Shown piece after piece: positions 33,928 to 42,744 of a DNA stretch of 64,000 bases. Both the position numbers and the translations under genes were made by a program. Numbering within the stretch: position 1 is the stretch's first letter; each line of letters starts with the position of its first letter. Origin of the DNA: an uncultured Faecalibacterium sp. (GTDB taxonomy: Bacteria > Bacillota > Clostridia > Oscillospirales > Ruminococcaceae); the NCBI GenBank assembly GCA_934524985.1, contig CAKSYT010000002.1, forward strand, positions 62,001 to 126,000, written 5' to 3'. The notes beneath the pieces are model-generated. The model saw nothing but the letters and a program-made list of their open reading frames with translations, was not told where the DNA came from and made no database searches.

Positions 33928-36417
33928 TTGGCAAACATCCATCTGCCCATCCGGCAGCTGGTGGAGTTTTTGCTGCGCACCGGCAGCATCGACAGCCGCT
34001 TTACCGGCTTTGACCGCGCCAACGAAGGGGCTCGCATCCACCGCAAGCTGCAAAAAGCCGCCGGGGAGGGCTATCAGACCGAGGTATTCCTCAGCGCAGA
34101 GCGGGAAGCCTGCGGCATCGCCTTTACGCTGGAAGGCCGGGCAGACGGCATTTTCACCGATGAAAACGGCACCGTGACCATTGACGAGATCAAGACTACC
34201 ACTGTCCCCTATGAGGAGATCACCGAGGAGCTGAACCCCTGCCACTGGGCGCAGGGCATGGTGTATGCCGCCATTTACAGCAGCCAGCAGGGGCTGGAAA
34301 CGCTGGCCGTGCGGCTGACCTATTATCAAGTTGACACCGACCAGATCCTGCGCTTTACGCGGCAGTTCACCCGGCAGCAGCTGGAACAGTTTTTGCAGCA
34401 GCTTTTAACGCAGTACGCCCCGTGGGCGCAGCGGCAGCTGGACTGGAACACCCGGCGCAGCCAAAGCCTTGCGGCGCTGCAATTTCCCTTTGCGGAATAC
34501 CGCCCCGGGCAGCGGGCGCTGGCGGGCGAGGTGTACCGCGCCTGCCGCGCCGGAAAAAGCACCGGCTGCAAGGGTGGCACCCGTATCTTTTGTCAGGCCC
34601 CCACCGGCATCGGCAAGACCATGAGTGCTCTCTTCCCTGCCCTGAAAGCCATGGGTGAGGGCTGCGGCGCAAAGCTGTTCTACCTGACCGCCCGCAACAC
34701 CACCCAAGCCGCCGCCGAGGACGCGGTGGCGCGGCTGCGTGCCGCGCAGCCCGGTCTTGCCCTGCGCAGCGTGACCCTGACCGCCAAGGAAAAAGCCTGT
34801 CTGCACCCGGACGCCGAAGGGCACCCCGCCTGTCTGCCGGAGGTATGTCCCTTTGCCAACGGCTACTACGACCGCCGCAAGGACGCGCTGGCGGCTTTGC
34901 TGGACGGCAGCGGCAGTTTCAGCCGCGCCGCGCTGGCAGACACCGCCCGGCAGTTCTCGGTGTGCCCCTTTGAGCTGGGACTTGATCTGAGCGAGTGGTG
35001 CGATGTGGTCATCGGGGATTACAATTATCTTTTTGACCCGGTGGTTCACCTGAAGCGCTTTTTTGACGCCGCCGGGGACTGGCTGTTCCTTATTGACGAA
35101 GCGCACAACCTGCCGGACAGAGCCCGCGCCATGTACTCGGCGCAGTTTGCCAAAAGCAGCCTGACCGAGGCAAAGCGGGCGCTGGGTAAGGGCAAAAGCA
35201 GCCTGAAAACCGCGCTGACCAAGGCGGATAAAGTCTTTCTGGCGGCGCGCAAGGCCTGTGCACAGGCTGCGCCCCGTATAGGCACAGAGCCTGCCGGGGA
35301 GACAGAGCTCGCACAGGTGAGCCTTTTACCCGCCGAAGCTGCCCCGGACTTTGCCCTGCCGCAGCCGCTGTACGCCCGGGACGGCACCGTGTTTTTGCAG
35401 CAGCTGCCCGCCGCTTTGCCCGCTGCGCTGCGGGCGGTGCATACCCCTTTGCAGGACTGGCTGGAACAGAACCCCGAGGACCCCGCCCACGCGCAGCTGC
35501 TGGAGTTATACTTTGCCTTACAGGATATCGCCCGCGCGGCTGACCGGTACGACAGCCATTTTGTCACCCAACTCACCGCCCGGGGCAGCGAGTTGGAACT
35601 GCACCTGCTCTGCTTAGACCCTGCACCTTTTGTGGATGCCAGTCTGGCGGCAGGGCGCAGCGCGGCGCTGTTCAGCGCCACCTTGACCCCGCCCGCCTTT
35701 TACCGCAACGTACTGGGCTGCGCCGATGCCCGGGCGGTGGCGCTGCCAAGCCCTTTCCCGCCGGAAAATCTGGGGCTGTTCTGCCTGCCGGGCATCTCCA
35801 CCCGCTACCGTCAGCGGGAAGCCAGTGTGCCCGCCGTAGCCGATGCGCTGGCGGCGCTGGCAAAGGGCAAGACCGGCAATTATCTGGCGTTTTTCCCCAG
35901 CTACGCTTATTTGCAGCAGGTGTACGAAGCCTTTGCCGCCCGCTGGCCGGACATTCCCACTCTTGTGCAGCAGCGCAGCCTGGACGATGCCGGGCGCGCG
36001 GAGTTTCTGGCACAGTTCGTGCCCCACCCTGCGGAGACGCTGCTTGGCTTTGCCGTGATGGGCGGCATCTTCGGCGAAGGGGTGGATTTAGTGGGCGACC
36101 GGCTCATCGGCTGCGCCATCGTGGGGGTGGGGCTGCCGCAGGTGAACCCCCGGCAGGAGATGCTGCGCCGCTATTATGAGGAACAGTCCGGCTGCGGCTT
36201 CGACTACACCTACCGCTACCCGGGCATGAACAAGGTACTGCAGGCCGCCGGGCGGGTGGTGCGCACCCCGCAGGACAAAGGCGTGGTGCTGCTTTTGGAC
36301 GACCGCTTTGCGCAGCCCGACACCGCCCGCCTGTTCCCGCCGCACTGGCAGCATATCCGGTATCTGCCCGGCACCGCCGCGCTGGAAACGGCGCTGGCAG
36401 GGTTCTGGGATGTATAA
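33928..36417 (+). CDS. XPD/DinG-like DNA helicase with N-terminal nuclease-like domain, 829 aa
   Basis: TTG 33928 follows GGAGGTGAAACGCC. Residues about 40-100 contain GRADGIF and IDEIKTTT, a PD-(D/E)XK-like (RecB/Cas4-type) signature. Helicase motifs follow: GIGKTMS (motif I), a four-Cys Fe-S cluster set (C in KACLHP, PACLPEVC, SVCPF), LIDEAHNL (DEAH), LFSATLTP and QAAGRVVRTPQDKG (motif VI). A 5'-3' Fe-S helicase of superfamily 2, probably in repair. This nuclease-helicase arrangement is found in several Firmicutes. Gene spacing suggests co-transcription with the ATPase gene. Confidence 0.9.
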   Translation: MANIHLPIRQLVEFLLRTGSIDSRFTGFDRANEGARIHRKLQKAAGEGYQTEVFLSAEREACGIAFTLEGRADGIFTDENGTVTIDEIKTTTVPYEEITEELNPCHWAQGMVYAAIYSSQQGLETLAVRLTYYQVDTDQILRFTRQFTRQQLEQFLQQLLTQYAPWAQRQLDWNTRRSQSLAALQFPFAEYRPGQRALAGEVYRACRAGKSTGCKGGTRIFCQAPTGIGKTMSALFPALKAMGEGCGAKLFYLTARNTTQAAAEDAVARLRAAQPGLALRSVTLTAKEKACLHPDAEGHPACLPEVCPFANGYYDRRKDALAALLDGSGSFSRAALADTARQFSVCPFELGLDLSEWCDVVIGDYNYLFDPVVHLKRFFDAAGDWLFLIDEAHNLPDRARAMYSAQFAKSSLTEAKRALGKGKSSLKTALTKADKVFLAARKACAQAAPRIGTEPAGETELAQVSLLPAEAAPDFALPQPLYARDGTVFLQQLPAALPAALRAVHTPLQDWLEQNPEDPAHAQLLELYFALQDIARAADRYDSHFVTQLTARGSELELHLLCLDPAPFVDASLAAGRSAALFSATLTPPAFYRNVLGCADARAVALPSPFPPENLGLFCLPGISTRYRQREASVPAVADALAALAKGKTGNYLAFFPSYAYLQQVYEAFAARWPDIPTLVQQRSLDDAGRAEFLAQFVPHPAETLLGFAVMGGIFGEGVDLVGDRLIGCAIVGVGLPQVNPRQEMLRRYYEEQSGCGFDYTYRYPGMNKVLQAAGRVVRTPQDKGVVLLLDDRFAQPDTARLFPPHWQHIRYLPGTAALETALAGFWDV

Positions 36418-36423
36418 AACTGC

Positions 36424-36460
36424 AAAAGGAGTTGTTGCATTATGCGCAACAACTCCTTTT
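36424..36460. terminator. Shared convergent terminator
   Basis: AAAAGGAGTTGTTGC / GCAACAACTCCTTTT with a short loop; it serves the helicase gene on plus and the adenosyltransferase gene on minus. Confidence 0.9.
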
Positions 36461-36469
36461 ACTATGCCC

Positions 36470-36985
36470 TTAATACTCCACGCCCTTCCGTGCGGCGATG
36501 CCCTTCTGGTAGGGGTGGCGGCGGCAGCACATCTCGGTGAGGTAATCTGCGGCGTCCAGCATCCACCCGGGGGCGGCGTGGGCAGTCAGGACGCATTCCT
36601 GCCCGGCGGGGCGGTGCAGCACCGCCTGCTGCAGCAGGGCTTTGTCCACCATGTCCAGCTCCCACGCACTTCCGGCTTCGTCCAGCACCAGCAGATCACA
36701 GGGCTGCGCCAGCGCCGCCGCAAGGTTTTGGTTCTGCAAAGCGCGGGTAGCGGCCTTTTCGGCTTCGTTCATCTGAAAGACGAATTTCTGCCCGGCCTTG
36801 CCCCGGTAAACGACAGCGCCCAGCTGTTCCAGCAGCGGGATCTCCCCGCTCTGCCCGCCCTTTAAAAACTGCACGATGACCACACGTTTTCCGCTGCCCA
36901 GTGCCCGCAGGGCTAGCCCCATGGCGGCTGTGGTCTTGCCCTTGCCGTCGCCGTAATACAGATGCAAAAGGCCTAAGCTTTCCAT
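36470..36985 (-). CDS. cobO: Cob(I)yrinic acid a,c-diamide adenosyltransferase, 171 aa
   Basis: Adds the adenosyl group to corrinoids. ATG 36985 follows AAAGGAGAAAGACG. Walker A-like GDGKGKTTAAMGLALRALG (residues about 12-30), VVIVQFLKGG, LLVLDEAGSAWELD and a C-terminal TGR-region analogue (VLTAHAAPGWMLDAADYLTEM). CobA/BtuR family. No other cobalamin gene is nearby, so it may serve salvage of imported corrinoids. Confidence 0.92.
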   Translation of the reverse strand: MESLGLLHLYYGDGKGKTTAAMGLALRALGSGKRVVIVQFLKGGQSGEIPLLEQLGAVVYRGKAGQKFVFQMNEAEKAATRALQNQNLAAALAQPCDLLVLDEAGSAWELDMVDKALLQQAVLHRPAGQECVLTAHAAPGWMLDAADYLTEMCCRRHPYQKGIAARKGVEY

Positions 36986-37007
36986 CGTCTTTCTCCTTTT
37001 TTGTAAC

Positions 37008-37050
37008 AAAAGGCATCCGCAGCCCTGTGCTTGCTGCGGATGCCTTTTTA
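37008..37050 (-). terminator. Terminator of glyA
   Basis: AAAAGGCATCCGCAG / CTGCGGATGCCTTTT with an 11-base loop; T-run usable on both strands. Confidence 0.88.
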
Positions 37051-37064
37051 TTTACACCTTGCTT

Positions 37065-38318
37065 TTACTGGTACAGCGGGAACTCCCGGGTCAGGCGCAG
37101 AACGCGCTCGCTGATCTCGTCCTTCTTTTCCTCATAGTGCCAGATGCAGTCTGCAATGCAGTCCGCGATCACCTGCATCTCGGCTGCGCCCATGCCGCGG
37201 GTGGTGACAGCCGGGGTGCCCAGACGCACGCCGGAGGTCACAAAGGGGCTGCGGGTCTCGCCGGGGACGGTGTTCTTGTTGGCGGTGATGTGCACGCTGT
37301 CCAGACGCTGCTCCAGGTCCTTGCCGGTGCACTCCTCGTCCCGCAGGTCGATGAGCATCAGGTGGTTGTCGGTGCCGCCGGATACCAGCTTGACCCCGCG
37401 CTGCTGCAAGGCCGCAGCCAGTGCCTGTGCATTTTCCACGATCTTGCGGGCATATTCCTTGAACTCCGGCTTCAGTGCCTCGCCAAAGCAGACAGCCTTT
37501 GCTGCAATCACATGCTCCAGCGGGCCGCCCTGCGTGCCGGGGAACACTGCCGAGTTGATGCGCTTGGCAATGATGGGGTTGTTGGTCAAAATCAGGCCGC
37601 CGCGGGGTCCGCGCAGGGTCTTGTGGGTGGTGGTGGTCACTACATCGGCGTAGGGCACAGGGCTCTGGTGCTGACCGCCCGCCACCAGACCGGCAATGTG
37701 CGCCATATCCACCATCAGGTAGGCGCCGTAGCCGTGGGCGATCTCGGCCAGCTTTTCAAAGTCGATGGCGCGGGGGTAGGCGGAAGCGCCCGCCACCAGC
37801 ATCTTGGGGCGCACCTTGCGCACCTGCTTTTCCAGCTCGGCGTAGTCGATGACGCCGTCTGCGCCGACGCCGTAGGAGATGAAGTGGTAGTTTTTACCGG
37901 ACATATTCACCGGGGAACCGTGGGTCAGGTGACCGCCCTGCGAAAGGTCCATGCCCATGACGGTATCGCCCAGTTCCAGCAGGGCAAAATACACGGCAAG
38001 GTTGGCCTGTGCGCCGGAATGGGGCTGGACGTTGGCGTACTTTGCCCCGAACAGCTGGCAGGCGCGCCGGATGGCAATGTTCTCCACCTCGTCCACATAG
38101 ACACAGCCGCCGTAGTAGCGCTTGCCGGGCAGACCCTCGGCGTACTTATTGGTCAGCACGCTGCCCATGGCTGCCATCACGGCGGGCGAGACGATGTTCT
38201 CGCTGGCGATCAGCTCAATGTTCTCGCGCTGACGGGTCAGTTCCCGCTCCATGGCTGCACCCAGTTCCGAGTCGGCTGCATTGACCATGCCGATGGTATC
38301 CATCATATCCTTGTACAT
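37065..38318 (-). CDS. glyA: Serine hydroxymethyltransferase, 417 aa
   Basis: Converts serine and THF to glycine and 5,10-methylene-THF (PLP enzyme). ATG 38318 (MYKDMMDT). It has [43 protein letters not shown], the PLP-lysine motif [14 protein letters not shown] and [14 protein letters not shown]. Normal length. It is divergent from the folate genes at 38549-40624 and shares their one-carbon pathway. Confidence 0.97.
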   Translation of the reverse strand: MYKDMMDTIGMVNAADSELGAAMERELTRQRENIELIASENIVSPAVMAAMGSVLTNKYAEGLPGKRYYGGCVYVDEVENIAIRRACQLFGAKYANVQPHSGAQANLAVYFALLELGDTVMGMDLSQGGHLTHGSPVNMSGKNYHFISYGVGADGVIDYAELEKQVRKVRPKMLVAGASAYPRAIDFEKLAEIAHGYGAYLMVDMAHIAGLVAGGQHQSPVPYADVVTTTTHKTLRGPRGGLILTNNPIIAKRINSAVFPGTQGGPLEHVIAAKAVCFGEALKPEFKEYARKIVENAQALAAALQQRGVKLVSGGTDNHLMLIDLRDEECTGKDLEQRLDSVHITANKNTVPGETRSPFVTSGVRLGTPAVTTRGMGAAEMQVIADCIADCIWHYEEKKDEISERVLRLTREFPLYQ

Positions 38319-38548
38319 TTTACTTGCCCCTCTCCACAAAATGTTGTAGGTTCTCGCAGCGCAGCGCCCGCACGGCGCTTGCTACTGTAACATAATCATA
38401 GCAGAAAGCGGCGGCGGCTTCAATCCTCTTTTCGCCAAAAGGCTTGCTTTTTTTGTCTGAAGTGTTTATTATGTTTGTATAAAAATGCGCTGTCGATTTT
38501 GTATATTTTTCAAGTATCCTCCCCCACAGGTGAAGCGAGGTGTTTTGT

Positions 38549-39121
38549 ATGACCATTGCCGAGGAAAAACAGGCGCAGCGTACCGCCGGCCGTGCTGCCC
38601 GCAAAGCGCTGGATGCGCCGCAGCGCGCCGCAGCCAACGCGGCGCTGTGCCGCCGGGTGCTGGAACTGGACGCCTACCACACCGCCCATACCCTTTTGCT
38701 CTACGCAGCCTTTGGGGGCGAGGCCGACCTTGCCGCCGTGGCTGCCGAGGCCGCACGGCAGGGCAAGACGGTGGCCTACCCGGTGTGCGGCGAGGGCTTT
38801 ACCCTTACCGCAGCCGTGCCGGGCGCGGACGGCTGGGCGGTGGGACAGTACGGCATCCGCACGCCGGTGCCGGAGCGCTCCACCCTTTTGCAGCCGGAGC
38901 AGCTGGATCTGGTGCTGGTGCCCTGCACCGCCTTTGACGCAGACTGCTACCGGGTGGGCATGGGCAAGGGCTACTACGACCGCTACCTGCCCCGCTGCAC
39001 CCGAGCGGTGAAGATCGGCATTGCATTGGAGGTTCAGCGCGTCCCCCGCGCCGCCGTGGACGCCCACGACCAGCGGCTGGACGCCTTTGTAACAGAGAGG
39101 GGTATCTACACATGGAAATGA
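38549..39121 (+). CDS. 5-formyltetrahydrofolate cyclo-ligase, 190 aa
   Basis: Recycles 5-formyl-THF to 5,10-methenyl-THF with ATP. ATG 38549 follows GCGAGGTG. Motifs: KQAQRTAGRAARKAL, TLLLYAAFGGEADLAAV, LDLVLVPCTAFDADCYRVGM and GKGYYDRYL. It overlaps fchA by 10 nt, so it is coupled to the enzyme that uses or makes methenyl-THF. Confidence 0.93.
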   Translation: MTIAEEKQAQRTAGRAARKALDAPQRAAANAALCRRVLELDAYHTAHTLLLYAAFGGEADLAAVAAEAARQGKTVAYPVCGEGFTLTAAVPGADGWAVGQYGIRTPVPERSTLLQPEQLDLVLVPCTAFDADCYRVGMGKGYYDRYLPRCTRAVKIGIALEVQRVPRAAVDAHDQRLDAFVTERGIYTWK

Positions 39122-39747
39122 ACGATTTAAGCTGCGCACAGTTTCTGGCACAGCTTGCCGGCAAAGCGCCCACGCCGGGCGGCGGCGGTACCGCCGCGCT
39201 GGTAGGCGCTGCCGGTGTGGCGCTGGGCAACATGGTGGGCTGCCTGACCACCGGCAAAAAGAAGTACGCCGCTGTGGAAGCGGAGATTCAGTCACTGAAC
39301 GCCCGGGCCAGTGCCCTGCGGCTGGAACTGGAAGCGCTGGTACAGGCCGATGCCGACGCCTTTGCGCCGCTGGCTGCAGCCTACGGCCTGCCCAAGGACA
39401 CCCCGGAGCAGGCCGCGCACAAGGCTGCTGTGCTGGAAGCCGCACTGGACGGTGCAAGCGCCGTACCGCTGCAGATTATGGAAAAGTGCGCCGAGGGCAT
39501 CGCGCTGGCCGGGCAGTACGCCGCCAAAGGCAGCGTGCTGGCGGTATCGGACGCAGGCTGCGCCGCCGTGCTGTGCAAGGCCGCTTTGCAGGCCGCAAGC
39601 CTGAATGTGTTCATCAATACAAAGCTGATGGCCGACCGCACCCATGCCGCCGCGCTGGACGCCCGGGCAGACGCATTGCTGGCAGAGTTTGTGCCCCGGG
39701 CAGACGAAATATTCACCGCCGTCAGCGGGAAACTCCGCAACAAATAA
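39112..39747 (+). CDS. fchA: Methenyl-THF cyclohydrolase (FTCD cyclodeaminase family), 211 aa
   Basis: Cyclodeaminase/cyclohydrolase domain (FchA type): CAQFLAQLAGKAPTPGGGG, then AALVGAAGVALGNMVG, and a helical C-terminus with AVSDAGCAAVLCKAAL. Interconverts 5,10-methenyl-THF and 10-formyl-THF. It lies between the cyclo-ligase and a FolD protein whose own cyclohydrolase residues are missing, which supports FchA as the working cyclohydrolase here. Confidence 0.9.
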   Translation: MEMNDLSCAQFLAQLAGKAPTPGGGGTAALVGAAGVALGNMVGCLTTGKKKYAAVEAEIQSLNARASALRLELEALVQADADAFAPLAAAYGLPKDTPEQAAHKAAVLEAALDGASAVPLQIMEKCAEGIALAGQYAAKGSVLAVSDAGCAAVLCKAALQAASLNVFINTKLMADRTHAAALDARADALLAEFVPRADEIFTAVSGKLRNK

Positions 39748-39769
39748 TATCATAAATGAGGGAAAGTAT

Positions 39770-40624
39770 ATGGCAACGATTTTAAAGGGCGCGCCGGTGG
39801 TGGCCGCCATGAACGAGCGCAACGCGGCGCTCTGCGAACAGTTGAAGGCAAAAGGCATCACCCCCACGCTGGCCGTGGTGCGGGTGGGCGAGCGGGAGGA
39901 TGACCTCTCTTACGAGCGGGGCGTGATGACCCGCTGCGGCAAGGTGGGGGTCGCCGTCCGGCAGTTCGTGCTGCCCGCCGACGCCGCACAGGAGCAGCTG
40001 CTTCAGGTATTGGACGAGGTGAACACCGATGACGGCATCCACGGCTGTCTTTTGTTCCGTCCCCTGCCCAAGCAGTTCGATGACCGCACCGTCCGCGCCG
40101 CCCTGCGCCCGGAGAAGGACATCGACGGCATCACGGACGGTTCGCTGGCCGGGGTGTTCACCAACACCGATTTAGGCTACGCCCCCTGCACCGCGCAGGC
40201 CTGCATGGAAATCTTGAAGTATTACAACGTCCCCCTTTCCGGCAAGCGTGCCGTGGTGGTGGGACGCAGCCTTGTGGTGGGCAAACCCGCCGCCATGATG
40301 CTGGACCGGGAGAACGCCACCGTGACCCTGTGCAACTCCCGCACCCAGAACCTGCCGGAGGTGTGCAAGCAGGCCGATATCGTGGTGGTCGCCATGGGCA
40401 AAATGGGCGCTGTGGGCGCGGACTGCCTGCGGGCAGGCCAGACGGTCGTGGACGTGGGCATCCATGTGAACGAGGAGGGCAAACTCTGCGGTGACGTACA
40501 GTTTACCGCCGCAGAGCCGGTGGTGGACGCCATCACCCCCGTGCCCGGCGGCGTGGGCACCGTGACCACCTCGGTGCTGGTAGGCCATGTGGTGCAGGCG
40601 GCGTGCAAAAAGGCCGGAGTGTAA
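39770..40624 (+). CDS. folD: FolD-like methylene-THF dehydrogenase lacking cyclohydrolase residues, 284 aa
   Basis: ATG 39770 follows GAGGGAAAG. The Rossmann domain has VVVGRSLVVGKPAAMML, and ITPVPGGVGTVTTSVL is the family signature near the end. The substrate region keeps the Asp of DIDGIT. But the active-site segment reads LSYERGVMTRCGKVG, where FolD has YVxSK: the catalytic Lys (K54 in E. coli) is Val. GCLLFRPLP replaces GILVQLPLP, losing the conserved Gln. The human enzyme needs both for cyclohydrolysis. It is probably a monofunctional dehydrogenase. Confidence 0.9.
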   Translation: MATILKGAPVVAAMNERNAALCEQLKAKGITPTLAVVRVGEREDDLSYERGVMTRCGKVGVAVRQFVLPADAAQEQLLQVLDEVNTDDGIHGCLLFRPLPKQFDDRTVRAALRPEKDIDGITDGSLAGVFTNTDLGYAPCTAQACMEILKYYNVPLSGKRAVVVGRSLVVGKPAAMMLDRENATVTLCNSRTQNLPEVCKQADIVVVAMGKMGAVGADCLRAGQTVVDVGIHVNEEGKLCGDVQFTAAEPVVDAITPVPGGVGTVTTSVLVGHVVQAACKKAGV

Positions 40625-40700
40625 AACTTCCCCAGTCTCGACTATCGGATAGAAAACAACGGGGCTGTTGCAAAATAGCCCCAACGAAAAGAGGAATGGT

Positions 40701-41324
40701 ATGATTTTGCTTAACCAGATCATAAGTGCAGTTTTACAGCTTTTGATTTTTCTAAGTATTCCTTTTGTGTGGTATCTTCTGACACAGAAAAGGGCCACCG
40801 GTTTTTTCAAATGGCTGGGGCTCAAAACTGCTCCCACCCCACCTTTGAAGATCATGTTTTGTATCCTTGTGGGATTTTTAGTGGTACTATTTTTACCCTA
40901 TCTGTGGCTCTATCGATCTGGCAATTTGAATTATCAAGGATTTACAGTGGACGCATTTCGACAAACCGGTTGGAGCATTGAAACATTTACAGTCATCTTG
41001 ATCTGGGCTGTCGTTCAGACTTCCTTATCGGAAGAAATTCTCTTTCGTGGGTTTCTCTGCAAACGGTTGTGCAATAAATGGGGAGAAACCATAGGAAACG
41101 CCCTGCAAGCTCTCATTTTTGGCATGGTTCACATCCTTGCGTTGCCAGACAAGAACCTCCTCGCCATGTTCCTCATCGTATCCCTGACGGGCGGAATAGG
41201 CTATGCCTTAGGATGGCTTTCGTTAAAAAAAGCCCGCGGAAGCATTTTGTATGGCTGGGTGATCCATGCTGCAGTCAATATTCTTTCGCCCATTCTTGTT
41301 TTTACATTTTTGTTGCCCGGGTAA
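40701..41324 (+). CDS. CPBP-family intramembrane protease homologue, 207 aa
   Basis: ATG 40701 follows AGAGGAATGGT. Six or so TM segments. The CAAX/Abi motifs EEILFRG (residues about 122-128), the second motif around FGMVHILALP (His), and a last helix with GWVIHAAVNILSP complete the catalytic set. Noticeably richer in A+T than its neighbours, hinting at transfer. It could mature a peptide or provide immunity, but no partner gene is beside it. Confidence 0.85.
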   Translation: MILLNQIISAVLQLLIFLSIPFVWYLLTQKRATGFFKWLGLKTAPTPPLKIMFCILVGFLVVLFLPYLWLYRSGNLNYQGFTVDAFRQTGWSIETFTVILIWAVVQTSLSEEILFRGFLCKRLCNKWGETIGNALQALIFGMVHILALPDKNLLAMFLIVSLTGGIGYALGWLSLKKARGSILYGWVIHAAVNILSPILVFTFLLPG

Positions 41325-41626
41325 ATGCTGCAATATGGTAGGCCTCCGGAGCGGAAGGGTAATGATAGAAACTAAAAAAGGGCCGTTGCACATGCGACAG
41401 CCTCTATTTTTGTACGAACAAGCGTAAGAATCAAGCAGTATCAACACCCAAAACAAAAGCATGTGCAACAAATTTTTTCGAAAATCAGAATTTTTCGATA
41501 GATTTATGATGCACATGCTTTTTTGAATTGTTTGGTTATACGTTTGATTTTGAAAATGACTGCTGCACTTTCGGCTAAAACGATGTGCAGCAGCCCCGTT
41601 TCTCTTTAGTTTTATAGCGGTGCCGC
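41325..41626. other. AT-rich intergenic region with two hairpins
   Basis: No convincing ORF is present. Long arms AAAGCATGTGCA and TGCACATGCTTT at about 41456-41526 form one structure that ends in a T-run on the plus strand. TGCTGCAC/GTGCAGCA at about 41561-41593 forms another, suitable as terminator of mraY on the minus strand. Confidence 0.6.
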
Positions 41627-42580
41627 TTAGCCCCGCACAAGGAGCAGCAGCAGAGCAGAAGCCACACACTGCAGAATGAGCCAGCGGGCTACCACCTGCT
41701 CATCGCTCCAGCCCTTGCGCTTGCGCACATGGTCGTGGAGGGGGGTCAGGGTGTTTTTCAGAATCCAAATGTGCAGAAAACGCTTCAGGCTGATCTTCAA
41801 AATGCCCAAGCTGCCGTCCGCGATGAACACGATAGCCGCCAGCAGGAAGGCGAAGGGGTGGCCGCACTTGAGGGACAGCATGGCGATGAAAAAACCCATA
41901 GCGCGGCTGCCGGCATCGCCCATCAGCAGGCTAGAGGGCTTGGCGTTGAGCCACAGGTAAGCCAGCAGCGCACCGATGAACACCACACCGGCGGTGGCGT
42001 AGGTGCCCAGCTCGGTCTTATAGGCCAGCAGGTAGGTGCCGATGGTCACCACCGCCAGACTGGCGGAAAGGCCGTCCACACCGTCAGTGCAGTTGACCAC
42101 GTTGATGCTTGCCCAGATGAGGATGACGATGAGCAGCAGGTACACCGCGTAGGGCAGCGTAAAACTCCACTGCAAAAAGTGCACCCCGCAGCCGTTGAAG
42201 TTCAGGTAGGTCACGCCCGCCAGCACCGCAATGACAAAATCAATGATGCCCTTTTTGTACTCGTTCCACGCGGTCTCGGCGGCATCGTCCAGATAGCCGG
42301 AGAGCATGGAAGCAATGAGCAGCACATTATACACCACATACTCGGTGGTGAAGGGCAGAAATGCCAGCGACACCAGCGCGATGCACAGCACAAAGATCAA
42401 CCCGGAACCCCGCGCCTTGCCTTTGGAAAGCTCGCCGTTCACCGCAAAGGCGCGGCCATGGTCGTGGGGCAGTTTATCGCGGAAAATGGAATCCGTCAGG
42501 GCGGTCAGGGCAAACGCCAGCAAAAATGCCATGGCATCCACGCCCCGCTGCCCAATGACAGAGGTCAGCATTTGGATCAT
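41627..42580 (-). CDS. mraY: MraY-like phospho-N-acetylmuramoyl-pentapeptide transferase, 317 aa
   Basis: Ten or so TM segments with the polyprenyl-phosphate transferase motifs: YLDDAAETAWNEYKKG (Asp pair), VNCTDGVDGLSASLAV, GDAGSRAMGFF, and TPLHDHVRKRKGWSDEQVV, the MraY-type His loop (normally PLHHH). It makes lipid I in peptidoglycan synthesis. It stands alone, away from a dcw cluster in this window. A related GlcNAc-1-P transferase role is less likely because of the His loop. Confidence 0.85.
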   Translation of the reverse strand: MIQMLTSVIGQRGVDAMAFLLAFALTALTDSIFRDKLPHDHGRAFAVNGELSKGKARGSGLIFVLCIALVSLAFLPFTTEYVVYNVLLIASMLSGYLDDAAETAWNEYKKGIIDFVIAVLAGVTYLNFNGCGVHFLQWSFTLPYAVYLLLIVILIWASINVVNCTDGVDGLSASLAVVTIGTYLLAYKTELGTYATAGVVFIGALLAYLWLNAKPSSLLMGDAGSRAMGFFIAMLSLKCGHPFAFLLAAIVFIADGSLGILKISLKRFLHIWILKNTLTPLHDHVRKRKGWSDEQVVARWLILQCVASALLLLLVRG

Positions 42581-42744
42581 AAGATAACATTCCTCTTTCT
42601 TTCTGTATAGTACGTTGTGAGTGTATCACGCCCTAGACCAAAAATCAATCCCGGCGGCAAAATTCGCTGCGGATTGACTTTTTTCTCAACGCTCTTTATA
42701 ATAGTATATTAGTCTGTATTTTCACACGCAACGCAGGAGGTCCC

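Noticed and set aside
41223..41669. A 148-codon minus-strand frame next to mraY
   Set aside because: It overlaps the CPBP gene antisense and two terminator hairpins and has no family resemblance.
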